Shown here in pieces: positions 11,391-23,300 of a stretch of 64,000 nt of DNA. The notes beneath the pieces are model-generated. The model was not told the DNA's origin and ran no database searches. It worked only from the letters and a program-made list of their open reading frames with translations. Numbering within the stretch: the stretch's first letter is position 1; every line of letters starts with the position of its first letter. Origin of the DNA: Lates calcarifer (taxonomy: Eukaryota; Chordata; Actinopteri; Centropomidae); NCBI RefSeq assembly GCF_001640805.2, contig NC_066842.1:23702098-23766097 (forward strand). The letters are read 5' to 3'. A program made the position numbers and the translations under genes.

Positions 11391-11848
11391 TTGGCTATAG
11401 CTTGATCTATGTGGCATGCCATTTTAAACCTGATTGAAATTTGCTCCCAGTTTTTATTTTTATTTTCAATAATATATATTTTGCTGTCACCTCTGTGAGT
11501 AATTGGTGGCTAATAAAGGATTAACCTTCTGTATATTCTTTTGGGAGGTGTGATTCTTTTTTTGACAGCAAACCTTATTTTAATTGTAACCTACTTTACT
11601 GAGTTTGTCTATCTGGCTGCAGCCTCTATAGTCTCTTCTTGAAAATTTAAACTCTTTAAACAAAAATATCAGAAGCCACTGGTTCTTAGATAGTAAATCT
11701 GATATCTTTAGGTTTGGGGCTGCTGGTTGAAGAAAACAAGCAATTTGAGTAAGTCATCATAGGTTTAGACAATTTTTATAGGTATTTTCCCTATTTCCTG
11801 ACATTTCATGAAACGATTGATAAAAATGATCTGTAAATTAATCGGGAA

Positions 11849-11909
11849 GTTAAGACTCCACTGTTTTATGATCACATGCTATATGATCATAAAACAGTGG
11901 AGTCTTAAC
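11849..11909. repeat. perfect 26-bp inverted repeat with 9-nt loop
   Basis: Left arm 11849-11874 and right arm 11884-11909 are exact reverse complements over 26 bases; the left arm begins GTTAAGACTCCACTG. The loop is CATGCTATA. Pairing stops at both arm ends. No gene or element boundary is evident around it. Confidence 0.95.
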
Positions 11910-14900
11910 AAGCTCCACTTGGGGAGTAAACTTTTTTTCCCAAAGGTTCAGACAATGAAGTGATGTGAAAGCTGAACATCTGAAAGAAGTCAGCTGCTAA
12001 ACACGGTCATCAGTTTCTTGGCAAGCAGAACATGTCAGCAGCTTTTGAATAGCACTCTTGAACATGTGCTATCTCTGCTCGTCTCAGCCATTATTGGCAC
12101 TGGAACTGACAACAACCTCAAGATGCAATGTGCTACTTTTCTCCTTGAAGCAGGAAGTATACTGTTAGGCCTACCCTCCTCCTCCTCAGTTGGTCAAGTT
12201 TTCACCCCAACTCTTGTCATTCACCCTACAAAGCTGTTGGCCATGAAACAACATGTAGCCTGAGGCTGAGGGATACAAGCCTCTACAGGTGCTGAAAATG
12301 TCCACGTTTTTAACTTTTTTTTTTAACTTTTTTGACATATACTTAGCTCTGCTGTATTTATATTTGACACAGTGCTTCTTCATTCTTCTTGTTCTTGTAA
12401 CATACCAAAATTTCATTTTGTTATACACATGGTGGCAAATAATCACAAATTGATTATTTGTTTGTTTGTTTATTTTTAAATAAACAATTGAATGTATCAT
12501 GCTGGCAAAGTCAAATATCGTCTGTAACAAGACACTTATAAGTTTTATTGAGCTTTTATCATCAGCCACTTACCTCAGGTAAAAAGAGAAGCTGTGTTCA
12601 AATTGTTCCCACACATTATGAACTCGTGGCTCAAATGTCACCAGAGCTCCGTAGAAACAGGAAAATATAACACAAGCAAATGTCATGTTACTATAGTTAG
12701 CTTTTTAATAGTTAATAATCAGAACTATGTTTGAGATGGTTTTACAATAACCTTCTTTTTTAACCAAATTGCAAAGTGTGCGTCTACCCACAGAAATTGA
12801 CATTTTCAAAAGAAAACAAGTCACACTCACACAGATTTTTGATATTATGTTGAAACCTCAGGTTTGACAATCTCAAACTCAGGCCCATATAGTAAAAACA
12901 ACATGATTACATTTTTCTTTCATGAGAAAACTGTCAAATCTTTACTTTGATTATGATGATTCATCCAAACAATTTCCCTCCTTCCTCCATCTTCAAAGCA
13001 TTGTTTAGTTTCAACTGCCACATGTTGTGAGGATTTTCAGCAGAAAGGTTTTTATATTTCTAGCTTGTTTTGACTTTTATCTTTCGAGAGCATGGTGTGC
13101 TTATATACACAAAGTCCCTGGGCCTTGATGGTGTTTACGTACATATGAGATTGTGTTTGTCAGTGTGAAAGATTCTGTGTTTGTGTATTTTCCACCCCAG
13201 GTCACCAAGGTCCTTGTGGCCATTCTGATTAGCTCAGCCCAAATCTGTTCTTTAATCTCCAGGAACTCCTGAAAAGTCTTTGAGTGTCTGAAAATGTTTC
13301 CATCTGAAGCGAAAAGTTAGAGAGAGATGAGAGAAAAGGGAGCAGAAAGGGGGTGAGGCAGACTGTTTTCCAGTCCAAGTTTTGCTGTCCTGTTAATCGC
13401 TTCTCATCTCATTATCAAGTTTACTCTTACATTTCTCCTCTCACTCAGTCACTGCCCTCTGGCTGTCTGTTCATCTGATTTTCACCTGACATTGACTTCC
13501 CGCTCAATCTTCCCATCAGTATTCTGGTGCTGTTACTGGTAAGACTCGAGGAGGAGGAAGAGGCCACTAGTTGTCTGCTTGTTCAATGTCAACACAAATC
13601 TAACTGTGATGACTCTGAACCTCTTCGAGAGCTGGATTTAAACTCTTCTGTCTTGATGCAGTCACAGACAAAGACAAGCCTTTTGAATTGATCAAAGATT
13701 AACTAGGTCATTTCAAGCATGCCCAGATGTCAGAAACCACTTGCTATGTGGTTGCATGGCCATCTGGCTTTGGGCCCTCTAACACCCAGCACAAAGCAGC
13801 ACAAAGCAGCACAAAGCGCAATGTACCTGGTCTGAAGTCAGTGGTGCTGTATTTTACTGTTAATTCAAAGGTGCCTCATTAAGACAGTAATATGCATCTA
13901 CATAGATGGGCACACAATATATGTACACTTGGGTGTTACACTTGTTATATGCACAGCAGCTCATAAACATGCAAAATATTAAAAATAAAAAGGTATGTTA
14001 TATGTTGCATAATATTGCAATGCGTCGCTGCATGTTCCAGTGTCTTTGAACCCAAGTACACCACCAACAGTACAGGCAAGAAGAGATCAGCTGTTAGAAG
14101 AAGCCGGCCAAAGTCTGCCAGTATAATAGCAATCAAGGTGCAAGCACACCTGACTTTTAAAAGGAATGGGAAACGGTACTCTGATTAATTTACTGCATGT
14201 TATTCCCAAAACACATCCATATTTAATTAAGAGACCACAACCTCTTTTTCTGCCATCAAACTAGCCAAACTGGATTTGGACATGCCCTATACGCACTTGC
14301 TCAATGCGCTTTAGGCCATGCACTTAGACTAGAGTGCATTATATACATAACCTAATGCTTTATTAAATTTTGATATTTTACAGTTGAGAAAGTGATGATT
14401 TGGGTTAGCTTATTATTGTTAAGAAAGTTGCCCCATTTGTATGAGATGTGAGGACTGGCCACTTGGGTGAGGATGGGTTGTCATCTCACGAGGTTGTAAC
14501 CTGGTTCCCAAAATGACTGGTCAGTCTCTGCAAGCCCTTTGTTAATTTACTGCCTTTTTAAATATGTTACACAGAGTCATACAGAGAGAGCAGGTAAAGA
14601 GACAGACACAGCTGATAAAAACTTTTTGAAAAATGTTTTGATGGTCACATTGTGATTTAAATATATATTGTATTGAATAGAAATATTTAATACAAATGGC
14701 AGGCAGGCAAAACTTACCTGACACATTTCTCTGCCTTGCAATATCTGGTGTCACTCTGCCCTTCGCCATCACGTCTCTACATCCATCACAGTTACTTTCG
14801 TGGGTCATTTTAACAACTTATAAACATTTTACATTTTCAAAACTCATATGATGAGCTTGAACCAACTATTTAACCTAAATTCAGTTAACTCATGTTTATT

Positions 14901-15321
14901 AAGCAGTGGGGAACTTGTGTTTATAAGTTCAATGTCAAATTCTCAGCAGATGTCAAAGGAACATAAATTTTACTAACATAAATAGCAAACTAATTTGTGC
15001 TGTTTATTGGTCAGAATTAAATCTGGCCTTCTTTTGTACTCTCCACAATTCATAACAAACTATAGTATTTATTCACATTCTAAAAATCCTTGTGGATGAT
15101 TTGGTCTAATTCTTATTTAGATACAGAGGAAACAGTATATGGAATTCATATTTTCATACAGGGAAGAATTCTTCATTCTTGCCAATCAATGAACAATCTC
15201 CCAGTTATAAATCAATATCACATTTTTAATTTTGTTACTGTCCAGTTTTCCTGACTTATGTGTTATGTTTAGTTGTGTCATATTTTCCTTCACAGACTCA
15301 GTTTTTGTATATGTTCAGATA
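11910..15321. other. AT-rich stretch without recognised genes
   Basis: An open frame at 12018-12263 (81 codons) has no recognised domain and is probably chance. Around 14150-14340 there is sequence resembling a decayed teleost MITE (TGCGCTTTAGGCCATGCAC), not bounded. No exon of the Reeler domain was found. Confidence 0.5.
13787..13816 (+). repeat. 10-bp tandem repeat, three exact units
   Basis: CAGCACAAAG repeated three times exactly, followed by CGCA. Confidence 0.95.
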
Positions 15322-15481
15322 AACCCTTTAGGCACCGCAGTTATTTAAAAAAAAAAAAAAAAATCAATTTTGATATCAAGAATTCAAAAGGCTGTAGCTT
15401 GGCACTCTATCTGGAGCTATGGTCTGTTTCTTTCAGTTTTGTTGCTTGTTGCAATTTTGCGACTTTGGTGCTTAAAGGGTT
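15322..15481. mobile_element. MITE-like element with AACCCTTTA(A)GCACC termini
   Basis: 160 bp bounded by AACCCTTTAGGCACC (15322-15336) and GGTGCTTAAAGGGTT (15467-15481), 14 of 15 complementary. It contains an A run. End structure and size resemble the MITE at 8878-9016, so the two may be related families. Confidence 0.6.
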
Positions 15482-15930
15482 AACAAACAAAAGTAAATAG
15501 CATACACTGGAGCTGCTCTCTGGGGAGCTCTCCACATGAATCTAAACAGCATACTGAAGATTCAGCAGCGAGCGCCATCCAAGCCTCAGGGTGCACAGAG
15601 GAGAAGTCAGCGGACATGTTGCTGAGGTGTGGAATATATATAATGCTATGGTAGGTTGGAAAACGGATGGAAAATCTAGATTAGTAATCATCAATATGCT
15701 TCATTTGCTGCGTAGCTGTACCTCCTTATAAGGAACTCCTTTACATTTTTCTATTAAGAACAGCATATAAAAGTGTCAGAGGCATGTAGACACAGCAGCT
15801 AAAAGAGTGTGCTATTTGACAGAAGAGTCAAAGAGAAGGGACATCTCCAGAGAGCTCAACTAGATGTGCTTACTCAATATGAGAGTCTGGCTCTAAAGGG
15901 AGAAGCTCAGTGTTGAATCCCACAGTCAGA
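15482..15930. other. unassigned stretch
   Basis: No coding similarity or repeat ends recognised. Confidence 0.4.
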
Positions 15931-15934
15931 GGGG

Positions 15935-16740
15935 GTGTTAATGGGGAAATGCTGTAGATGGTGCTCTCATAGTCAAAAGAATGAGATACTATTAAATAAA
16001 ATGACAAACTATGACCTGTCCATACACACACAAAATTGGATTAAATCTTACCTGGGTGGTCGACATCAGTGTCTGTGGGTGAACAATACACTATCCCCAT
16101 TTAGAGCATGCACACTGGGAGTCCCACAAGGGTCAATTGTAGAACTGCTGCTTTTCAGTATATATATTAATGATCTCCCATCAATGATGTTATGTGTGTG
16201 TGTAATGATGTTAATATAATAATGTGTACTGATGATACTATGTTGTATACTCATGGGAAAATTGATAAACGCAATGATAATTCCACATTTTTTGTACTGT
16301 ATTACAACTTGGTCACAGGCTTGTGAAACAGCCCTAAGACCACTTGACTCACTATGTAAAAGTGCATCTAAGATTCATGACAAAAAACCATGTCAATACC
16401 ATCATTGTTGTATCCTTTCTAAATATGAAATCTTAAATTTTGAAAATTTGTTAATGCACTCAAATGTTTGCTTATTCTTTAAAATTATTCATAACACTAC
16501 TGCACCTCCTTTGAAAAAATTGTTACACTTTGCTCTGAAAAAACAACATGAGCAACTCGATTGGTTACAGGGGGAGAATGCCATATTCCACAATGCAAAA
16601 CTTGGGCAAAATTTGACAAAATTTGGCAAAATCTGGCAAAACATCTTTATCTTATTTGGCCATAAATCAGTGGAAAGCTCTTCCAACAGAGCTAATTTCA
16701 TGTACAAACTTTCAATCCTTTTCAAGCATAGAAGGTCTAG
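15935..16740 (+). mobile_element. non-LTR retrotransposon RT relic, internally deleted
   Basis: 15975-16185 reads NEILLNKMTNYDLSIHTQNW, IKSYLGGRHQCLWVNN and TLGVPQGSI..LLLFSIYINDLP, the palm of a LINE reverse transcriptase. The catalytic YxDD box is represented by CTDDTMLY at 16225-16248 after a frame change. The sequence then jumps to the thumb/C-terminal region (LINAMIIPHFLYCITTWSQA, KKPCQYHHCCILS, FFKIIHNTTAPPL), so the intervening part is lost. The tail after 16810 is A-rich. Confidence 0.75.
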
Positions 16741-16829
16741 ACTATACCCTTTATATTACTACGTGAGCAGTCTCATCAGTTCCATTTCCAGCTTCAGTGA
16801 GTTAAAAACCTAAAAAAACAAACACAAAC

Positions 16830-17834
16830 AAAAAAATAAAATAAAACAAAAACTAACTAAAAAACACCAAATTGCTGACAAGGTTAGCAACTAGCTAATG
16901 ATCACAGTGTAGAAACTAAAAACCTAGGTAATTTTGTGAGGAGTTGGTCGGAACCCAACTAGTGCTGAAGGGAGAGGGACTTGTGTTTGTCAGAAATATG
17001 ACTTAGTGTAAATCCTTAAGTCTGCTGCATTCTTAACAACTTCATTATATGTCAATGTCTTGTTAGCAGCAGGTTCCACTGCCACCAAATGGCCAGAAAT
17101 TAACTAATTCAGCTTTAAAGTTGGGGTTAGCAATTACATTCTAGGGCACTTTTATTCAGATTCAGGGAATGTCTCCTCATAGTTTGTTACCTATCCCCTC
17201 TGAGAATGTGCTGAATAAATTCTGATGTTTCTACACAGCCCTGGCTCTAGAATTGGGATATAAATGAGGGTAATAAAAGGAAGGGAGAAAGATGTAAATT
17301 CCAGTGCATGCTGATGCTACAGAGCGGAGAAGGGTTAATGACAGGTAAACAGCCTAAGAGGAAAAGGACAGAGGATATACATTTAAAAAGAAAGGCAATG
17401 ACAGAGCCAGTGGGGCAGTATTGTTTTGTCCTGGTTGTTCCTGGTGTAATGTTAGTTAGACAAGGAGGAGAGTTGTATCACTGTCTACTGTGCTATCTCT
17501 GGGAAAATGTCCTGTCTGCACAGCATGTTAGTTTCACTGCAGCTAATATAAAACACAACCAAAGTGCTCTGTTGTTCACTCTACATTGTGATATTTGCCT
17601 TTACAATGTTTGCAAAGGCTTCTATAGACACAAAGAAAACAAACGCTAACAAACTGAAAACAACATTTTTAAGAGCACAGTGGGATTAATGCATAAATTG
17701 AAATGCTCCGCCATGTGAAGTTAAACTATTTAAACCACCAACTCTTGCCAGTTTTTACTCCATTATGTTGTGGATATTGTGTTTGTGTGTGTTCCTTTGA
17801 TGAGGTTTTATATTAGATTTAGTATTTATTTTGT
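16830..17834. other. unassigned stretch
   Basis: AT-rich; no gene, RNA or bounded element recognised. A 113-codon open frame at 17308-17649 shows no known domain. Confidence 0.45.
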
Positions 17835-18115
17835 ATAAATGTGGCATGGTGGTGCAGTAATAGGGGGTTCTGGGTTCGAACCCCATCAGTTAGCATGTTT
17901 TCTCTCTGGTTATTCCAACTTTGTCCCACAGTCTAAAGACATGCAGGTTAGTTTAATGGGTGACTCCGAATTGCCCATGAGTGTGAATGGTTGTTCTGGT
18001 CCTGGATCTGTCCTGGGTGTCCCTGCCTCTCTCCCAGCATCAGCTTGGATTGGCTCTGGTCCCCAGCAACCCAAATAGGACAAGAGCTATAGATAATGGA
18101 CGCATGGATGGATGT
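17835..18115 (+). mobile_element. tRNA-headed SINE-like teleost repeat, copy 2
   Basis: Starts with a tRNA-like head (GTGGCATGGTGGTGCAGTAA) and a B box GGTTCGAACCCC near 17874-17885. It then has AGTCTAAAGACATGCAGGTT, GAATTGCCCATGAGTGTGAA and TCAGCTTGGATTGGCTCTGG, and ends in an ATGGATGGA tail. The A-box to B-box distance is shortened by a small deletion. Confidence 0.75.
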
Positions 18116-20305
18116 TCAGAACCTACAAAGTGCTTGGTTATTAATTAAAATGAGTCCTTGATTTGTTCCTATGAAGTTATTCAGGAGTTTGTGTATCTTA
18201 CTGCAAATGTTACCAATGAAAAAATCATGCAAGTTTGGTCAAGTAAAACACCTTTGGATATCTGAAACAGTTATAGTTTTTGCTATGGTTAATTCAAAAT
18301 AAAATCCCATGTATATGGAAGATACCATGATGAGAGGTAAGAATTGAACACTGAACACTAGTTGCAGAATTTCAAGGTAAATGTACAGTAGATACCTTTT
18401 TTCCCATGCCTCCATTTGTACACGTGCTTTCTCCAGTTTAGAGGGCACTAACAGTGTTAGAACTTGTTTTCTCCTATACATGTCTCTAGTACAGCCTGCC
18501 TTCTCTGAGGTTTAGCAGTCTGTAATAGACATTTTCAAAAGAAACTGATCATAGACTGAAAGATACTGATAATGAGGACAGGGTGTCTTAAAGGGAGTAA
18601 GTGTACCTGCAGGTATGAATACTTAGAACTGAAAGCTGACAGCAGTGAAAAGAGGTGAACTGGTGAATTAATTTGATCAATAATCCAACTGACCATTAGG
18701 ATCAGTGAAACTATTAGAGAATTTACTTAAAAACTATCAAGGCCAGCTCCATAGTAGTTTGTATATTTCACTTTTGTTTTTCAATTTCATGCACAAATAG
18801 TCAACCTATGTTGCAGGGTTTATTGCACCATTCAGTCTGTGTAAGATTTATAGGAGCAATATAACCACTAACACCTACTTAATGTCACCAGTCCCTCCTC
18901 TGTCTTCACAGTGTCATTCAACTCACTTTCATATCTCAGTTTTATGTGTCTCCACTGTATGAGGTGGAGACACAAGGTGAAAACCTTGCTGCTGTGACAC
19001 AAAGACTGCCTTTTGAAAAATAGTAGCTATGTGTGTATTTCAATTTATATAATAAAGTTATATACTGCATTTATTTTAAAAACAATAGAAAAATATTTTT
19101 CAAAAATCTTTTAAATTGTATTTGCAGACATGCTGCTCAACTGGGCACCGTTTGAAGATTCTGCAGATTCTTTTTGCTGCACTAAACCATATCACAGAAG
19201 TTGATGTGTCAAAGCCAAGCACTGTACAACCACTGTCTTATAAAGTTATGTCACAATAGAAATATAAAGATTAATATGTTTCATATGGTCTGTTTGATTA
19301 ATTAGAAGCCACACTGGATCTTTAAAACCAATAAACCAAACTTGGTCATAACAACAGTTTGGTTCACAACATTTAGTTCAAAATTGTAAAGTTTTGTGGT
19401 ATGATGTGGTGTGGTATGTATATGATTTACTGTTCCATAAATTTGAGCATTTCAGTAAAGATTTGTAGGTTTAATAGAAATTATGCATCCATTAACTTGG
19501 TTTTGCAGCACACTAGTTCACAAATAATTTTTTTATTAAAGTTTAAGAATCCCTGCTCTAGAGAAAAATAAGATTTCTGTCAGCCACATTATTGGAAATT
19601 GCTTGGTTTCCACGTAGTTTTTGATTGTTGACTGTGTTAAATGGCTAAACAGCAGCTTATGACAGCATAGTGGTGCAAGGAGGTATTTTATCTTAAAAAT
19701 ATAGGTGCTAACCCACAGAGCTATTCAAAGGGAAGTGTATACAATGTTATTGCAATGTAATGTAAAACCACTGCCAATCTATTGTAAAAGTTTTGAAAGG
19801 CCAACAGACCTTACTGTACCTCTGGCAAATTTTTACCCTTTTTGTCACCACAGGACTACCATAGAAGAGGTGTTACACAAAGTTTTGCATTTTGACTGAA
19901 GATGAATGTAAATGACACTGGTAAAACAATTTATTTTCATTTGGACAGTTTCATTTTCAGCCAGTATTAGCTCATAAGTTAGAATGTGCCTCTGTCCACA
20001 GCCAGTACGAAGATCTATATTCTTACTTTCGAATGTAATTGCAGGTCTCTCTTCGTCTTGTCCGTGGGCATGATTGCTTCCTGTGTGTTCATGTGTACTG
20101 TGTGTCCATTATGAAACCTCAAGCAATCCATTACCTTCCCCTTTCACAGAGGATTACATAGATATTGAAAAAAAGACTACAGTGTTATCCACCTATGCCC
20201 TTTTTACACTCCTTTTACAAGTTTCTCTCCCTTTTCTTTCTCTCATAATTTCCCAGTTTTGCTCTTCATTTCCCTTTCTCACTTCCTCTCTCTTTGTGTC
20301 CTCAG
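18116..20305. other. intronic stretch upstream of the first visible spon1 exon
   Basis: AT-rich, no recognised gene. The last 50 bases form a strong polypyrimidine tract for the exon at 20306. Confidence 0.6.
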
Positions 20306-20379
20306 GGCCAGAATTATCCAGAAAAGAATCATCTATTTCCAGGAAGAGGGCTCCCTCACCATTCGGCTTTGTGAGAAAG
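20306..20379 (+). CDS. spon1: spon1 exon: end of Reeler domain and linker to Spondin_N
   Basis: 74 nt: one base closing a split codon, 24 codons, then one base opening the next codon. It encodes [17 protein letters not shown] followed by TIRLCEK, aligning with [23 protein letters not shown] of mammalian SPON1. A strong polypyrimidine tract (about 20255-20304) and CTCAG precede it; the donor is AAAG|GTATTG. The split first codon needs a preceding exon ending in two bases; an AA end would give the Lys found in mammals. No such exon was found upstream, so at least the earlier Reeler exons are missing from view. A larger open frame runs through this exon in phase, but intron-side residues are not conserved. 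Confidence 0.93.
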
Positions 20380-23300
20380 GTATTGACAGCTGCCCATCTC
20401 ATCCCATCTGCTCCCTCTCTCCCTCATTGGCCCCTCATCTTTTCATCCTTGACCGCTCATTATGGTGTCATTATCCCTTGTTTTATCTGTCATTTTTTTC
20501 CCTTTTGGAGAAGAACAGCTTTCAGTCTTTTATACTATGTTTAAAAAAATATCCCTAATAAATTCTCAACTCTTTTAAAACGGTGAGACAACGGGTCTCT
20601 CTTAGCAAATGTTCATTGAACAATGAAAACCAAAGCCTGGACAAATGGTTTCTCAGACTTTACCTCAGGGGAATTTCACTGTAATAAAATCTTACTATCC
20701 TCACCAAAATTATTAGTTGTTATGCAAGCCAATCAATTTAATTAAATTCAATTCAATTTTATTTATATTGTGCCAAATCATGACAACAGTCGTAGCGGGA
20801 GAAGAACATAGCATAACATGGGTTCCATATAAGATGTAAGGTGATGCCAGTAATACAGTAGTCATAATGATAATAGTAATAATTAAAGTATTATCTGCTG
20901 ACGTAAAACACTAATAGCAGTGTAAGTAATTTCTAATTCTAGCAGCAGGTGTTGAGTGGAGTTGTAGGAGCAGCAGGAGACTTGTCATCACAGATCAGAC
21001 TCTACAGCTCCAGAGGCAGAAATACCTGCAGAGAGAGACAGAAGAGGAGGAGAGAGTCGGAAGAGCACAATACTACAGGAAAGGGAAGATACTGAGTTAG
21101 TAACATGTATTTATAGGATATGAATCCATACTGAGAGAGAGAAAGAGAGAGAGAGGGAGGCTCAGTGCATCATGGGAGATTTCCCGGCAGTCTAGGCCTA
21201 TAGCAGCATATCTAAGGGATGGTTCAAGCCTGAGCCAACATTGTCTTGCCTTTAATGTTTGACTCATCCTGCTATATCTTAGATGTCAAGTGAGCATTTC
21301 TTCCAAATACTTTGATAACTCATAAATATTCATGTACTCCCCTTACCTGTCTTTGCAAAACATTGGTCAGGGCAATATCTGAATATTTATGAGTCTGTGC
21401 CACAGCTAATGTGTCATTTACTCACCAGTTTATTCCATCTATGTAATTTTTTGACATTCTCCCTGTTCCAAATTGTAGTCATTCATCTGGTAATTAATGC
21501 GGGTGTGCATTTGTGTCAAAGCTTGCTGATCTCTGTTTGTCTGTTAAATCCTGAACTATGTATAATTTATTAGGTTTTGCATCTTGTCTACCCTTAAATC
21601 TTTACATATGAATGTAGTATGTGTATCACATCCTGTCTCCCTGTAGAGCGTGTGTTTGGTGAAGCTACAGGAGCTCCTGCAATAGAGTGCTGTGCCTGTG
21701 GAACAGCCAAGTACAGACTCACCTTCTATGGCAACTGGTCAGAGAAGGTGCATCCCAAAGACTATCCAAGTGAGTTCAAACCATGGGCACACATTAATGC
21801 AGCATGTATATTGTAAGTATAGAACACACTGACAGATCTGCATGAACATTCATAAACCCACAAGCATGTGCATATCCATTATAATGATAATGGTCATAAT
21901 AAAAACAGATTTTTGGTTTTACCCAAATGAGACAGAAATACTGAAAGATGGCACAAAAATGTTAACGAGGAGGATAAGATCCACACAGCTGTTCAGGTTA
22001 TTCTGAATAATAATCTTAGACTTTTAACTGAAGTCTAAAAACAGCAAACTTTGGTTTTATGGTGTTAGGTGCTGGATCGTTTCAAGGTCAGGAGTAGTGA
22101 CTTCAAATCTCCACTGGTTGCCTGCAAACACATGGTAATGATTAGTTGGTGCCTTGCCCTGCAATAGACCTGCAAATAACTTCCCATAATACCACAACTT
22201 AACTCCCCACAGCAACTATTACTTTTGTGAGTATGATACCGGTGGGATGGATATGTCAGTCACTACTGACTGGTAGTAGAAATAGATGGGCTAACATGAA
22301 CACAGTGTCAGGCTGGATGACAGGATAACATGAGACAAAGTGGCAAATCAGTCTAATTATCAGGCTAATGTAATCATCATTATAGGCTTCAATGTATTAA
22401 ATAATCACACATATTCTGTGTGGCAGAGACAGACAGACAGACAGAGTTAGGCGAATCCAGTACAACTATAATAGCCCTAGAAAACTGTGAAAAATATAAT
22501 ATTATTCTGCTCATACAATCAGTTAGTATTCACTCCGTTGCTGACTTACCCATTAGAATTTAAGCCATTCAAACCCAGATTTAGGTTTTTCTCTGTCCTG
22601 TCTTCCAGGACGGGCCAACCACTGGTCGGCTCTGATTGGTGCATCCCACTCCAGAAGTTATGTGCTGTGGGAGTATGGTGGGTATGCCAGTGAGGGAGTC
22701 CGTCAAGTTGCCGAGCTTGGATCCCCCATCAAGATGGAAGAGGAGATTCGACAGAAGGTAGAAGTGATATCAAATGGCGACTCTGTGAGTCACTCCATTA
22801 ATGATGTAACAGCACTATTTCCATGTCTTTCCATATGTTTTCTTGGACTAAACCCAAGAGCTGTTGTTGTCTATGACAAGATACTGTGAGGTTAATGACA
22901 GGCTTAGGCATTAAGAATCAGAAATCACACACACACACACACACACACTAATTTTCCTCTGTCAAGATGGCAGCTGATGAATGTGCAATACAACAAAATT
23001 CCCATTTCCACATCAGACAAAGCATTGACAGTAGCAACAAAGACCATCTTCCTTTGCTTAACCACTCATTATGCTGGACCCTTAATGAAATCAGATTGCC
23101 TTGGAAAACATCAGCACACTTCTTTTGAGTGAGCTATGCCTTTAGGGGATCAGATATTTTTGGAAGGTATCCACTGCACAGCACCCCAAGAGGACAGGCC
23201 ATTGTGTGTGTGTCTGTGTGTGTATATGTGTTTATTAAAACATAGCACAGACAGGGAAGATTGCATGACAGGAAACAGCTGAGAGGTGTGCATGAGCATA

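Noticed and set aside
12018..12263. 81-codon open frame
   Set aside because: No domain, no homology recognised, no splice context; fits chance in AT-rich DNA.
20074..20544. 156-codon open frame across the first spon1 exon
   Set aside because: Different frame from the spon1 exon; mostly pyrimidine tract translated as Ser/Phe/Leu.
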